Assembly (NCBI GenBank): GCA_019694805.1
Contig: JAIBBG010000036.1
Location: forward strand, 1 to 32,777
Reading direction: 5' to 3'
Origin: Flavobacteriales bacterium
GTDB lineage: Bacteria > Bacteroidota > Bacteroidia > Flavobacteriales_D > Sanyastnellaceae
Length of the DNA stretch: 32,777 nucleotides
Part shown: positions 1-6,660 of the stretch, one piece after another
How the letters are laid out: every line of letters starts with the position of its first letter
Position numbering within the stretch: position 1 is the first letter of the stretch
The notes under the pieces: generated by a model
Told to the model about the DNA's origin: nothing
What the model saw: the letters and a program-made list of their open reading frames with translations, nothing else
Databases searched by the model: none
Translations under genes and position numbers: made by a program

Positions 1-701
1 TGGTTTGGGTTGGTAAAACGATAGCCAACGCTTCTCACCGAATGAAAATAAATGGGATTTCTACTATCCGGCTCAAAGTGTTTTCTAAAAGCCAGGATAT
101 AGTTGTCGATGGTTCGTGTACTCGGGAATACGTCATAACCCCATATTTTCTCGAGAATTTCTTCTCGGCTCACCACTTCACCTTCACGTTGGATGAGCAA
201 TTTGAGCAACATCGTTTCTTTTTTAGATATCTCAATGGATTGCCCATGTTGATCGCGGATGGTAAAATGGAGGAAATTGATTTGATTTGGTCCAAAAGAA
301 TACTCATGCATATCGGCCAGCGCATGGTGGCTTTCATGTCTTCGGATCAGTTTTGATATTCTCAATAACAATTCCTCCAAATCGAAGGGTTTAGACATAT
401 AGTCGTCTCCACCAATCTTGAGTCCTTCGACCCTGTCTTTGCCAGAACCTTTGGCTGATAAGAAAAGTACTGGAGTTTGATTGCCTTCTAAACGAATCGT
501 CTGACAAACGGCAAACCCGTCCAATTGAGGGATCATGACATCCATGATCGCCAGATCGAAAGCCTGATTCCGGAATTTGTACAAAGCATCCGGGCCATTG
601 CTCACATGCACAACATGATAGCCTTCAAGCCCAAGTTTGATTTCAAGAGCTGAAGCAAGACTTTCTTCGTCCTCAACCAGAAGAATTCTATACTGACTCA
701 A
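1..701 (-). CDS. OmpR/PhoB-type response regulator (3' end cut by window edge)
   Basis: Two-component response regulator, DNA-binding and cytoplasmic. About 233 residues are visible, and the reading frame is still open at the window edge. The receiver domain covers residues 1-120: acidic pocket D11/E12, phospho-acceptor D54 in DLAIMDVMIP, S82 in the switch position and K104 in SKPF. The winged-helix domain follows and ends near SVGYRF, so only a few residues are missing. No ATG gives a full receiver domain. A TTG at 701 yields MSQYRILLVEDEESL, which is where this family normally starts, and an in-frame TAA lies just upstream, so TTG is chosen. The gene begins 30 nt after the DUF4920 gene on the same strand and may be co-transcribed. 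Its histidine kinase is not in the window. The stimulus cannot be read from the sequence. Confidence 0.93.
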   Translation of the reverse strand, partial: MSQYRILLVEDEESLASALEIKLGLEGYHVVHVSNGPDALYKFRNQAFDLAIMDVMIPQLDGFAVCQTIRLEGNQTPVLFLSAKGSGKDRVEGLKIGGDDYMSKPFDLEELLLRISKLIRRHESHHALADMHEYSFGPNQINFLHFTIRDQHGQSIEISKKETMLLKLLIQREGEVVSREEILEKIWGYDVFPSTRTIDNYILAFRKHFEPDSRNPIYFHSVRSVGYRFTNPN

Positions 702-731
702 TACGTGTTGATTTTATATAACCAGAACAGC

Positions 732-1343
732 TTAGTGCTGTGCTTCACCTTCTTGGTGTTCGTGTTCATGCTCATGCTCGTGGTCGTGGTCATGGCCATC
801 TCCTTCGCTATGGTCATGGTTACATGTGCCCGTTTTAGCGCCTCCCTCTGGTTCTTTGTATCCTTCAATCATAACGCCTGTGGCGACGAATGCCAATACT
901 TTTTCAGGCTCTGTAATTTTCGACACTTCCTCTTCAGATTTGCCTTCTTCCATGGCATAGTGTTTCAAATCTTCTACAGAACGCTCGTAGTAATAAGCTT
1001 TACCTTTTGCTTCTGCTTTCAAACCTCCACAACCTTCCAATGGGACAAAAAACACGTGGTCTGTCGTGATTTTGATGGTTTCGCCATTGTCCATGCGGAA
1101 GTTCAGCCAGCAACCTGCATTGGGGCAAGTTTGGTCAATCACACCGCTAATGGTTGTTTCAAGAGAGTCTTTGCCTTCGAGCTGAGCAGGTAAGGTATTC
1201 ACCGGAATGGCTTTTCCCAGTTCGAACTGCTGTCCATAGAATTCCTGTGTGGGCGCAGCGTTCTGATCCGCATGATTATGGCCTGAATGATCACAACCGC
1301 CCATCATCATGGCAGTAAAAGCAAAGACAATTATTTGTTTCAT
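732..1343 (-). CDS. DUF4920 lipoprotein with His-rich C-terminal tail
   Basis: A 203-residue predicted lipoprotein. A signal peptide leads to a lipobox MGGC with the lipidated cysteine at residue 17. The middle (about 40-165) matches my recollection of DUF4920: a G-x-I sheet region, CPNAGCW at residues 73-79, and a DHVFFVP segment. The CxxxxCW arrangement plus C105 suggests metal or redox chemistry, but the family's role is not established. The last 30 residues are mostly His, Asp and Glu (HDHDHEHEHEHEH), which would bind divalent metal. This tail is encoded by a near-hexanucleotide repeat that could vary in length by slippage. It is upstream of the response regulator by 30 nt and downstream of the HYR-like gene by 41 nt on the same strand. 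Family call confident, function unknown. Confidence 0.85.
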   Translation of the reverse strand: MKQIIVFAFTAMMMGGCDHSGHNHADQNAAPTQEFYGQQFELGKAIPVNTLPAQLEGKDSLETTISGVIDQTCPNAGCWLNFRMDNGETIKITTDHVFFVPLEGCGGLKAEAKGKAYYYERSVEDLKHYAMEEGKSEEEVSKITEPEKVLAFVATGVMIEGYKEPEGGAKTGTCNHDHSEGDGHDHDHEHEHEHEHQEGEAQH

Positions 1344-1384
1344 TGATGTTTTTGTTAGTGCTGCGAAAATAATACAGACAACCT

Positions 1385-1888
1385 TTACCGTAGTTTGATC
1401 TTCTGAACAATCTCACTGGAATTCCCACAGTCGTCGGTGGCGGTCCAGGTGCGAATCACAATATCCTTTTCCAGTTTATCCGAGTAATGGAGTTCAGGCT
1501 GAGTTCCGCTGTTGTCGGTGGCAGTTGGCACAGCAACATTCGGCAGATCGGTTTGTGACGACACGGTGAGCTCTGGTGAAATTGGATCGAATCGGGGTGG
1601 AGTAGAGTCCTTGAGGTGAATGAATACGGTGGCTGTTGCATGATTACCGCAAGCATCAGAGAATGAATACGTACGAATCAAAACCCCCGCACAACCACCA
1701 GATGCCTTTTCATCGAGAAACGCCTTTTGAATAACCGAACATCCTCCGGTGGTCATGGGACCTAAAAAACCATCGAGGTCATCCATATTGATCGTAACTT
1801 CTGGTTCGTACTTCGCCACCACAATACTTTGTGAATGGCTCCTTCCGGATGCGAAACACAGTAGTGCTATGACCCATGTTTTTTTCAT
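1385..1888 (-). CDS. Short secreted protein with HYR/Ig-like repeats
   Basis: A 167-residue exported protein. The start at 1888 gives a classical signal peptide (MKKTWVIALLCFASGRSHSQ, cleavage near residue 19). A longer in-frame start at 1906 would lie inside the hairpin described next and adds six residues that spoil the signal peptide. The mature part contains two halves with the HYR-type pattern: an aromatic strand, then DACGN (residues 78-82) followed by DSTPP, and a second copy RTWTATDDCGN (146-156). Such domains usually occur in long arrays in Bacteroidota surface proteins, often ending in a T9SS tag. Here there is no tag and the chain stops after the second CGN strand, so it may be a free-standing binding module or a remnant of a larger adhesin. 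No catalytic residues are seen. Confidence 0.7.
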   Translation of the reverse strand: MKKTWVIALLCFASGRSHSQSIVVAKYEPEVTINMDDLDGFLGPMTTGGCSVIQKAFLDEKASGGCAGVLIRTYSFSDACGNHATATVFIHLKDSTPPRFDPISPELTVSSQTDLPNVAVPTATDNSGTQPELHYSDKLEKDIVIRTWTATDDCGNSSEIVQKIKLR

Positions 1889-1894
1889 AAAAGC

Positions 1895-1917
1895 AAAAAC
1901 CCGCATCGGGGCGGGTT
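1895..1917 (-). terminator. Intrinsic-terminator-like hairpin just before the HYR-like gene
   Basis: On the minus strand a perfect 7-bp GC-rich stem (AACCCGC / GCGGGTT, plus-strand arms 1898-1904 and 1911-1917, 6-nt loop) runs directly into a run of T, then GC and TTTT. It fits a Rho-independent terminator for the DUF1573-yajC transcript, which ends about 100 nt upstream. It sits only 9 nt before the chosen ATG of the next gene, so that gene either depends on read-through or has the hairpin in its own leader. Confidence 0.75.
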
Positions 1918-1921
1918 ATTG

Positions 1922-1929
1922 CAAAGTTA
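1922..1929 (-). promoter_or_regulatory. Candidate Bacteroidota -7 box TAACTTTG
   Basis: On the minus strand TAACTTTG matches the Bacteroidota -7 consensus TAnnTTTG exactly. No good -33 TTG is found at the usual spacing. The start site it implies falls at the base of the hairpin at 1898-1917, giving the HYR-like gene a leader of about 30 nt consisting mostly of that hairpin. Confidence 0.4.
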
Positions 1930-2020
1930 TGTAAAAATGTATCTCTGAATTTTGCCGAAACGCAACGCTGGCTTTCCGAGCAATATTCCCCAAGCTGATT
2001 CGATGGATGAATCAGGGTGG

Positions 2021-2329
2021 TTATTTACTTACACCTTCTGTAACTGTTCTTTCAGGATTGAGTGCAGCTTTTTCGATACGCATACGACCCTGATCGAGTT
2101 TGATCACCACAGTGGTTTCATCCACTTCGATCACTTCGCCATGAATACCACCGGTGGTAACAATTTTATCGCCGATTTTCACAGCTTCCTGAAACTTGCG
2201 CTGTTCCTTAGCACGCTTCATTTGCGGGCGAATCATGAAAAAATAGAAAATAGCAAAGAATCCCACCATGAAGATGAGTGTTCCAAAGCTGCTACCGCCT
2301 TGTGCTTGAAGAAAAATAGTTGTCGTCAT
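2021..2329 (-). CDS. yajC: YajC, Sec translocon accessory subunit
   Basis: A 102-residue inner-membrane protein of normal YajC length. One transmembrane helix lies at about residues 14-34 and is followed by the family's signature FFMIRPQMKRAKEQ. The cytoplasmic domain carries the GDKIVTTGGIHGEV beta-strand motif. YajC associates with SecDF and SecYEG and assists export, which suits a genome rich in secreted proteins. It starts 22 nt after the DUF1573 lipoprotein gene. DUF1573-yajC adjacency is, from memory, a conserved Bacteroidota arrangement, usually near nusB and coaE, which are not seen here. Transcription probably ends at the hairpin at 1895-1917. Confidence 0.95.
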   Translation of the reverse strand: MTTTIFLQAQGGSSFGTLIFMVGFFAIFYFFMIRPQMKRAKEQRKFQEAVKIGDKIVTTGGIHGEVIEVDETTVVIKLDQGRMRIEKAALNPERTVTEGVSK

Positions 2330-2351
2330 TGAACTTGATATTGATTGAAAT

Positions 2352-2846
2352 TTATTCCATATGCATTTCGATGGCAGGCTTCACCTCATCGATTTTTTCT
2401 ACACCAACCACTTCACCGAAGATTTTCAGATCAATCGTTCGTGGAATACAATTGGTGAGAACAGAAACACTTTTATCCACTTTTCCAGGAAATCCTTTGC
2501 TGTTGAACTCAACGGTTATTTGTCCAGATTCACCTGGGGCAATGGGTTCTGTAGGCCAGTCTTTGGGAGTCGTGCAACCGCAACTGGGATTCACCTGTGA
2601 AATGATCAGGGGCGATTTTCCGGTATTGGTGAATTTGAAACTATGGGTGACCTTTTCCCCAATGGCAATTTTGCCAAAATTGATCTGTACAGAATCGAAG
2701 GTCATGATAGGTGCTTCTTCATCACTCTCTCCGGATGAAGGTGGAAAGTGAATCATGTCTGATGTCACTTGCCTGTTGTCGGTTTTGCATGAAAACATCA
2801 CCAGGGTGAATAACCCAATAACGAAATGTGAAGTTTTGATTTTCAT
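2352..2846 (-). CDS. DUF1573 lipoprotein
   Basis: A 164-residue lipoprotein. The start at 2846 gives MKIKTSHFVIGLFTLVMFSC with the lipobox cysteine at residue 20. An upstream in-frame extension would run antisense-like through the neighbouring gene in another frame and is rejected. The DUF1573 domain (about 45-148) is an Ig-like fold of the ASPM/SPD-2/hydin type: it shows FGKIAIGEKVTHSFKFTN, the near-invariant SCGCT at residues 88-92 and the IAPGESGQITVEF strand. Function of the family is unknown. It forms a two-gene unit with yajC (22-nt gap) and lies 49 nt after the pRiA4b ORF-3-like gene, possibly in the same transcript. Confidence 0.92.
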   Translation of the reverse strand: MKIKTSHFVIGLFTLVMFSCKTDNRQVTSDMIHFPPSSGESDEEAPIMTFDSVQINFGKIAIGEKVTHSFKFTNTGKSPLIISQVNPSCGCTTPKDWPTEPIAPGESGQITVEFNSKGFPGKVDKSVSVLTNCIPRTIDLKIFGEVVGVEKIDEVKPAIEMHME

Positions 2847-2895
2847 GCTGCTAATATGCGGAGGTATGAATAATAACTTTAAACGAGATTCTCTT

Positions 2896-3495
2896 TTAAA
2901 TATCTTCTCTGTCGTAATATGAACCATTGAATTCATCCTCATCAAAGACGTCATTTTCGCTTCCAAATTCGTCTTCATCTTCGTCGTTTTCTCTTTCAGA
3001 ACCAGAACCACCACCATGAAATTCACTGAATTCATCTTCAGAAAACTCTTCACCAAACAGGTCCATTTCTTTGGAGTCTTGTGCTGGCGCATCGCCATAT
3101 ACTAAGGCTACTCTGGGATAAATGGTGCTCGGGATATCCTTTTTGACCTCAATCAACTCCACGTAGAAAATCCACATGCGCATGAAGTCATAGATATAGA
3201 GGATCTTATCAGAAGGTTTGGCCACCATATCACCCAATTTGGTAGATTTCATGGACAATGCCGCCTCTGATTCCATTCCCATCAAGGGAATTTCAAGGCC
3301 TTTTTCCCAACTTTCATTGCTCATATAGAAACTGGCCATTTCGCCTTCTTCAAAATCGAATGCATCCAGAATGGCGCGATGAAAATCTTCGAAAGTTGCA
3401 TCGGTTTCAATTTCAATGTCGCGAAAAACATCTTCTTCTGTGTCCACAATGACGCGGAATTTGAAGATGACTACATTGGTGTTTTTTTTCGGCAT
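2896..3495 (-). CDS. Plasmid pRiA4b ORF-3-like protein with acidic tail
   Basis: A 199-residue cytoplasmic protein. Residues 8-125 resemble the PRiA4_ORF3 fold: the opening IFKFRVIVDTEEDVFRDIEI strand pair, TFEDFHRAILDAF, and an F-x-M-S-x-x-W segment (ASFYMSNESW). The final 60 residues are dominated by Asp, Glu, Ser and Gly, an unstructured acidic tail. Function is unknown. The frame stays open for 297 nt further upstream, but the start at 3495 is preferred because the family begins here and a consensus -7 box lies at 3520-3527, inside the would-be extension. Codons 3-5 contain a run of eight A, a possible slippage site. Confidence 0.82.
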   Translation of the reverse strand: MPKKNTNVVIFKFRVIVDTEEDVFRDIEIETDATFEDFHRAILDAFDFEEGEMASFYMSNESWEKGLEIPLMGMESEAALSMKSTKLGDMVAKPSDKILYIYDFMRMWIFYVELIEVKKDIPSTIYPRVALVYGDAPAQDSKEMDLFGEEFSEDEFSEFHGGGSGSERENDEDEDEFGSENDVFDEDEFNGSYYDREDI

Positions 3496-3876
3496 GGATA
3501 TGCTTGAATAATGGGGGCACAAACCTACGATATAGAACGGGTGAATTCTACTCGGGCATGATTCAAAAAGTGAAGTACAATATGAACAACCATATGGTAC
3601 TTGCAGATGCAGCGTTTCATCCAATGCCCAGATTTCTATCCAGTTCAGATAGTGCGTTTCGTTATGGTGATTCAAAAGTCCCATGTGCAGGCGAATTTTC
3701 TTATTCATTACGGGACAGTCTTGGTAGATATGACGATAACCCTTGAAAGGGCACACGCTCGAATTCCAAGAGATATTGAATGGAAATTGCACAGTATTAC
3801 GTCATCTGGATTCAACTGCGATCAACTGAACAGAGTTCTTAAAAGATCGCTTAATTTCGCAGCCCATTTTATAGTT
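3496..3876. other. Divergent spacer (381 nt)
   Basis: Region between the divergent pRiA4b-like gene (-) and TPR gene (+). It holds a minus-strand -7 box at 3520-3527 and a weaker plus-strand TAATTTCG at 3852-3859, 18 nt before the TPR start. The minus-strand frame continuous with the pRiA4b-like gene is open throughout, giving a 99-residue upstream extension that I do not recognise. Otherwise I see nothing. Confidence 0.5.
3520..3527 (-). promoter_or_regulatory. Candidate Bacteroidota -7 box TAGGTTTG
   Basis: On the minus strand TAGGTTTG fits TAnnTTTG exactly, 24 nt before the ATG at 3495. The -33 TTG is not obvious. Its position supports 3495 as the start of the pRiA4b-like gene. Confidence 0.45.
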
Positions 3877-4398
3877 ATGAAAGCCATCGACAGTCGCATC
3901 ATCAAAGGAATCATCACGTTAGGAATTCTGGCATTTACCGTGTATCTATTTGCCATCGGACGCTGGGGTTGGGGTATTTTGATGATTCTTGTGACTGCAG
4001 TGGCCGTCCTGTTGACAATCCGCAGTATTCGTTTGATCATGGTCTTTTTCAGGATGCGTCAACAGCGGATGGATAAGGCAAAGGAGTGGTTGGATAAAAT
4101 CAATCCTGATCATCTTTGGAAAAACCAGAAGGGCTATTATTATTTTCTATTGGGTTCGGCAGAAGTGCAGAACAAAAGCCTTTCACAAAGTGAAAAGAAT
4201 TTCCGTCAGGCTTTATCTTACGGACTTCGCATGGATCACGACAAAGCGGCAGTTTACCTCAATCTGGCGGTGATTTCAGCCAATAAAAGAAAGAAACGAG
4301 AGGCCATTACATTGTTGAATGAGGCCAAGAAATACGATACAAAAGGCTATTTGAAAAATGACATCAAACAGGTGTCGAAGATGGTGAATAGCATTTGA
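3877..4398 (+). CDS. Inner-membrane TPR-like protein
   Basis: A 173-residue protein. The start at 3877 places two hydrophobic helices at about residues 9-28 and 32-58, the second ending in a basic stretch (FFRMRQQR), so the C-terminal part should be cytoplasmic. Residues 85-118 (YYYFLLGSAEVQNKSLSQSE...) and 123-155 (KAAVYLNLAVISANKRKKRE...) form two tetratricopeptide-like helix pairs, probably for protein-protein contacts. The longer open frame to 3601 has no signal or domain content. It is monocistronic: its 3' end faces the opposite-strand gene at 4406 with a 7-nt gap. No specific function can be assigned. Confidence 0.8.
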   Translation: MKAIDSRIIKGIITLGILAFTVYLFAIGRWGWGILMILVTAVAVLLTIRSIRLIMVFFRMRQQRMDKAKEWLDKINPDHLWKNQKGYYYFLLGSAEVQNKSLSQSEKNFRQALSYGLRMDHDKAAVYLNLAVISANKRKKREAITLLNEAKKYDTKGYLKNDIKQVSKMVNSI

Positions 4399-4405
4399 TT
4401 CATTT

Positions 4406-4717
4406 TCAAACCCGCTTCAATCTTGGGTTATCTACAAGTTGCACTTTTTGCAACCTGGAAAGGAGGTCCAGACTTTTTCGTTGGGTGTCTCTGGAAATTT
4501 CTTCGTAATGTTTTGAGAGCGCAGGACTGTTCGTTGAGTGGTTGTGAGAATCAACCTTCAGCAACTGGTAATTCAATTCATCTGTAGCGTCTTTGATGAT
4601 CTTATTGAGTTCATCACTTTGTTGTGGATGATTTACAAGGTGGTGAAAACCTTGTTCAATCACATCGTTCAGAAGTTCCTGAACGACGTTGCGCAAAGCA
4701 TCGCGTGTCATCTCCAT
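4406..4717 (-). CDS. Small helical protein of unknown function
   Basis: A 103-residue cytoplasmic protein that I do not recognise. It is strongly helical and amphipathic (LRNVVQELLNDVIEQGFHHL, later LNKIIKDATDELNYQLLKV) with a basic C-terminus, and has no cysteines, signal peptide or membrane segment. An alternative ATG two codons in (4711) cannot be excluded. It converges with the TPR gene and diverges from lgt across 172 nt. The codon pattern and lack of a competing frame support a real gene, though it could be lineage-restricted. Confidence 0.6.
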   Translation of the reverse strand: MEMTRDALRNVVQELLNDVIEQGFHHLVNHPQQSDELNKIIKDATDELNYQLLKVDSHNHSTNSPALSKHYEEISRDTQRKSLDLLSRLQKVQLVDNPRLKRV

Positions 4718-4746
4718 GCCAGTTGTGTTATTCGTTAAGGTATACC

Positions 4747-4761
4747 CCGGAATTGCTCCGG
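4747..4761. other. Short inverted repeat in the lgt upstream region
   Basis: CCGGA-ATTGC-TCCGG, a perfect 5-bp stem with a 5-nt loop, lies in the 172-nt divergent spacer before lgt (+) and the small unknown gene (-). It could be an operator or leader hairpin; no T tract follows. Confidence 0.25.
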
Positions 4762-4889
4762 ATGGTCAACAAAGTATGGGCAAGATAAATAAAATTCAGT
4801 TTGATTCTGAATGTGTTGAAATTTAATTTGAAGGAAGATTCATGTTTGAATCGAAAAAGGAAGTTTTTTAGCCAACCCAAAGAAGGAAT

Positions 4890-6137
4890 ATGTACCCTAC
4901 GATATATCACGCACTTTACGACATGTTCGGACTGGATTGGTCGTGGACAAGACTGCTGAATAGTTTCGGTTTTTTTGTCGCATTGGCCTTTGTAGCCGCG
5001 AATTATACCCTGTCTCTGGAATTGCAGCGCAAATCGGGAATGGGGTTATTTGCCCCGACCAAAAGGAAGGTCATTACCGGTGGAAAACCTGATTGGAGTG
5101 ATATCATCACCACGGCTTTGATGGGCTTCATCATCGGTTGGAAAATGATCTATCTTTTTGTGAATGGTTCTGATCTTTTCAACAATGGAAGTAGTCCACA
5201 GAAGGAAATTTTTTCGGGAAATGGTTATATCCTCTGGGGAATTATCCTTGCCCTCGTCTTCGGAGGCTGGCGTTGGTGGGAGTACCGCAAAAGACAACTG
5301 CCTCAGCCAGTGGAATCATGGGTTGACATCTATCCTTATCACCTTACCGGTAATATCACATTTCTGGCGGCGGTATTTGGGCTTTTAGGCGCCAAACTCT
5401 TTCACCTTTTTGAAAATCCAGATGAATTCGTGGATTTTTTCAAGCATCCGTCCTTCAATAATTTCATCAGTGGATTGACTGTATATGGTGGACTGATCTT
5501 AGGATCCATTGGGGTTCTGCTCTATGCCAGAAAAAAGGGAATAGCGCTCCTTCACCTTTGCGATTCGGCTGCACCGTCCATGATTCTGGGTTATGGTGTA
5601 GGTCGTATCGGCTGTCAGGTGAGTGGTGACGGTGACTGGGGAATTGCCAATACCCATCCCAAACCTGAATGGCTTTCATGGCTTCCTGATTGGATGTGGG
5701 CTTATGATTACCCGAACAATGTGAACTATGACGCCTCATACCATGGTATGCTCGGCCCACTCAACGATACGTTTGTTGTGCCGATAACCGATCCCAATGT
5801 GCCTTGTTTCGATGGCTATTGCACACATTTGGTGCCCGCTGTATATCCGACACCTTTTTATGAAACCATCATGGCCACAGGCATTTTCCTTCTGCTTTGG
5901 ATGCTCCGTAAAAAAATCAAAACACCAGGACTCATTTTTGCTTTGTACTTGATACTCAACGGAACAGAGCGCTTTTTCATTGAAAAGATCAGGGTCAATA
6001 ACAAATTCGACCTGATGGGAATTCAAGCTACTCAAGCAGAGATCATTGCCATCCTATTTGTGCTTACCGGAGTAGGCATGTATTGGTATTTGAAGCGAAA
6101 AGCGGCAAAACCAGACATATCATCAACCCCCGGCTGA
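4890..6137 (+). CDS. lgt: Prolipoprotein diacylglyceryl transferase
   Basis: A 415-residue multi-pass inner-membrane enzyme that moves diacylglycerol from phosphatidylglycerol onto the lipobox cysteine of prolipoproteins, the first step of lipoprotein maturation. It should act on the lipoproteins seen in this window. The diagnostic segment is GYGVGRIGCQVSGDGDWG at residues 234-251, followed by PTPFYE (320-325) and RFFIEKIR (361-368), the counterpart of the RFxxExxR motif. It is much longer than E. coli Lgt (about 290 residues) owing to an N-terminal extension with extra helices and an insertion at about 253-318. The usual GRxGN asparagine is Cys, and the FHGGLIG histidine is Tyr199 (VYGGLIL). 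AAGAAGGA just upstream gives a purine-rich ribosome binding site. trxA follows 140 nt later. Confidence 0.92.
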   Translation: MYPTIYHALYDMFGLDWSWTRLLNSFGFFVALAFVAANYTLSLELQRKSGMGLFAPTKRKVITGGKPDWSDIITTALMGFIIGWKMIYLFVNGSDLFNNGSSPQKEIFSGNGYILWGIILALVFGGWRWWEYRKRQLPQPVESWVDIYPYHLTGNITFLAAVFGLLGAKLFHLFENPDEFVDFFKHPSFNNFISGLTVYGGLILGSIGVLLYARKKGIALLHLCDSAAPSMILGYGVGRIGCQVSGDGDWGIANTHPKPEWLSWLPDWMWAYDYPNNVNYDASYHGMLGPLNDTFVVPITDPNVPCFDGYCTHLVPAVYPTPFYETIMATGIFLLLWMLRKKIKTPGLIFALYLILNGTERFFIEKIRVNNKFDLMGIQATQAEIIAILFVLTGVGMYWYLKRKAAKPDISSTPG

Positions 6138-6172
6138 GGAAAAAAAGAGACCATTATTCCGACATTCAGTTT

Positions 6173-6180
6173 TACATTTG
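6173..6180 (+). promoter_or_regulatory. Candidate Bacteroidota -7 box TACATTTG for trxA
   Basis: TACATTTG matches TAnnTTTG exactly and lies between lgt and trxA, implying a leader of about 90 nt before the trxA ATG. No clear -33 TTG is present at 17-21 nt upstream. Confidence 0.4.
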
Positions 6181-6277
6181 TACCCCGCTTGACAAAAACG
6201 GAAGGTTTGTCAGCATTTGCTGATTGGCCCGGAGATTGAAATCAGGCGAACACATTTATTCAAATAAATCAAAAAAC

Positions 6278-6595
6278 ATGGCTGTAGAAATAACAGATGC
6301 AAATTTTGCAGAACTCGTGCAGAAGAGCGATAAACCGGTGATGATTGACTTTTGGGCAGAATGGTGCGGTCCGTGCCGTATGGTTGGTCCCATTGTGGAA
6401 GAAATGGCAACGGATTATGACGGCAAAGCTGTGGTTGGTAAAGTGAATGTGGATGAAAATCCAGATGTCAGTGCCAAGTTCGGAATCCGCAATATTCCCA
6501 CTATCATCTTCGTAAAAGGCGGACAAGTTGTAGATAAAAGTGTAGGTGCAGTACCTAAAAATGTACTCACTGAGAAAATGGAAGCGCTTCTGTAA
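6278..6595 (+). CDS. trxA: Thioredoxin
   Basis: A 105-residue thioredoxin of standard length, the general cytoplasmic disulfide reductant recycled by thioredoxin reductase. The fold is complete: DFWAEWCGPCRM with the redox pair C30/C33, the buried Asp24, VDENPDVSAKFGIRNIPT with the cis-proline, and the terminal helix. The ATG at 6278 gives the usual N-terminus (MAVEITDANF). An in-frame extension to 6224 adds 18 unrelated residues and is rejected. It appears to have its own promoter (6173-6180) and a strong terminator (6617-6643). Confidence 0.97.
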   Translation: MAVEITDANFAELVQKSDKPVMIDFWAEWCGPCRMVGPIVEEMATDYDGKAVVGKVNVDENPDVSAKFGIRNIPTIIFVKGGQVVDKSVGAVPKNVLTEKMEALL

Positions 6596-6616
6596 CAGAT
6601 TCTTCGAGAAAATATC

Positions 6617-6643
6617 AAAAGGCCACGTCAGTGGCCTTTTTTT
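6617..6643. terminator. Bidirectional intrinsic terminator
   Basis: Perfect stem AAAAGGCCAC / GTGGCCTTTT with loop GTCA, then TTT. It lies between the convergent trxA (+) and the 6661-9120 gene (-), and both strands read into T-rich tails, so it likely serves both. Confidence 0.92.
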
Positions 6644-6660
6644 ATGTCTTTCATGAAAGA

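Noticed and set aside
705..1193. 162-codon plus-strand frame opposite the DUF4920 gene
   Set aside because: Antisense shadow of the His/Asp/Glu-rich tail and domain; its product is hydrophobic low-complexity sequence with no family features.
2847..3098. Upstream extension of the DUF1573 frame
   Set aside because: It runs through the pRiA4b-like gene in another frame and lacks a signal; the lipobox start at 2846 is convincing.
3601..3876. Upstream extension of the TPR gene
   Set aside because: The extra 92 residues have no domain or signal, and the ATG at 3877 begins directly before the first membrane helix.
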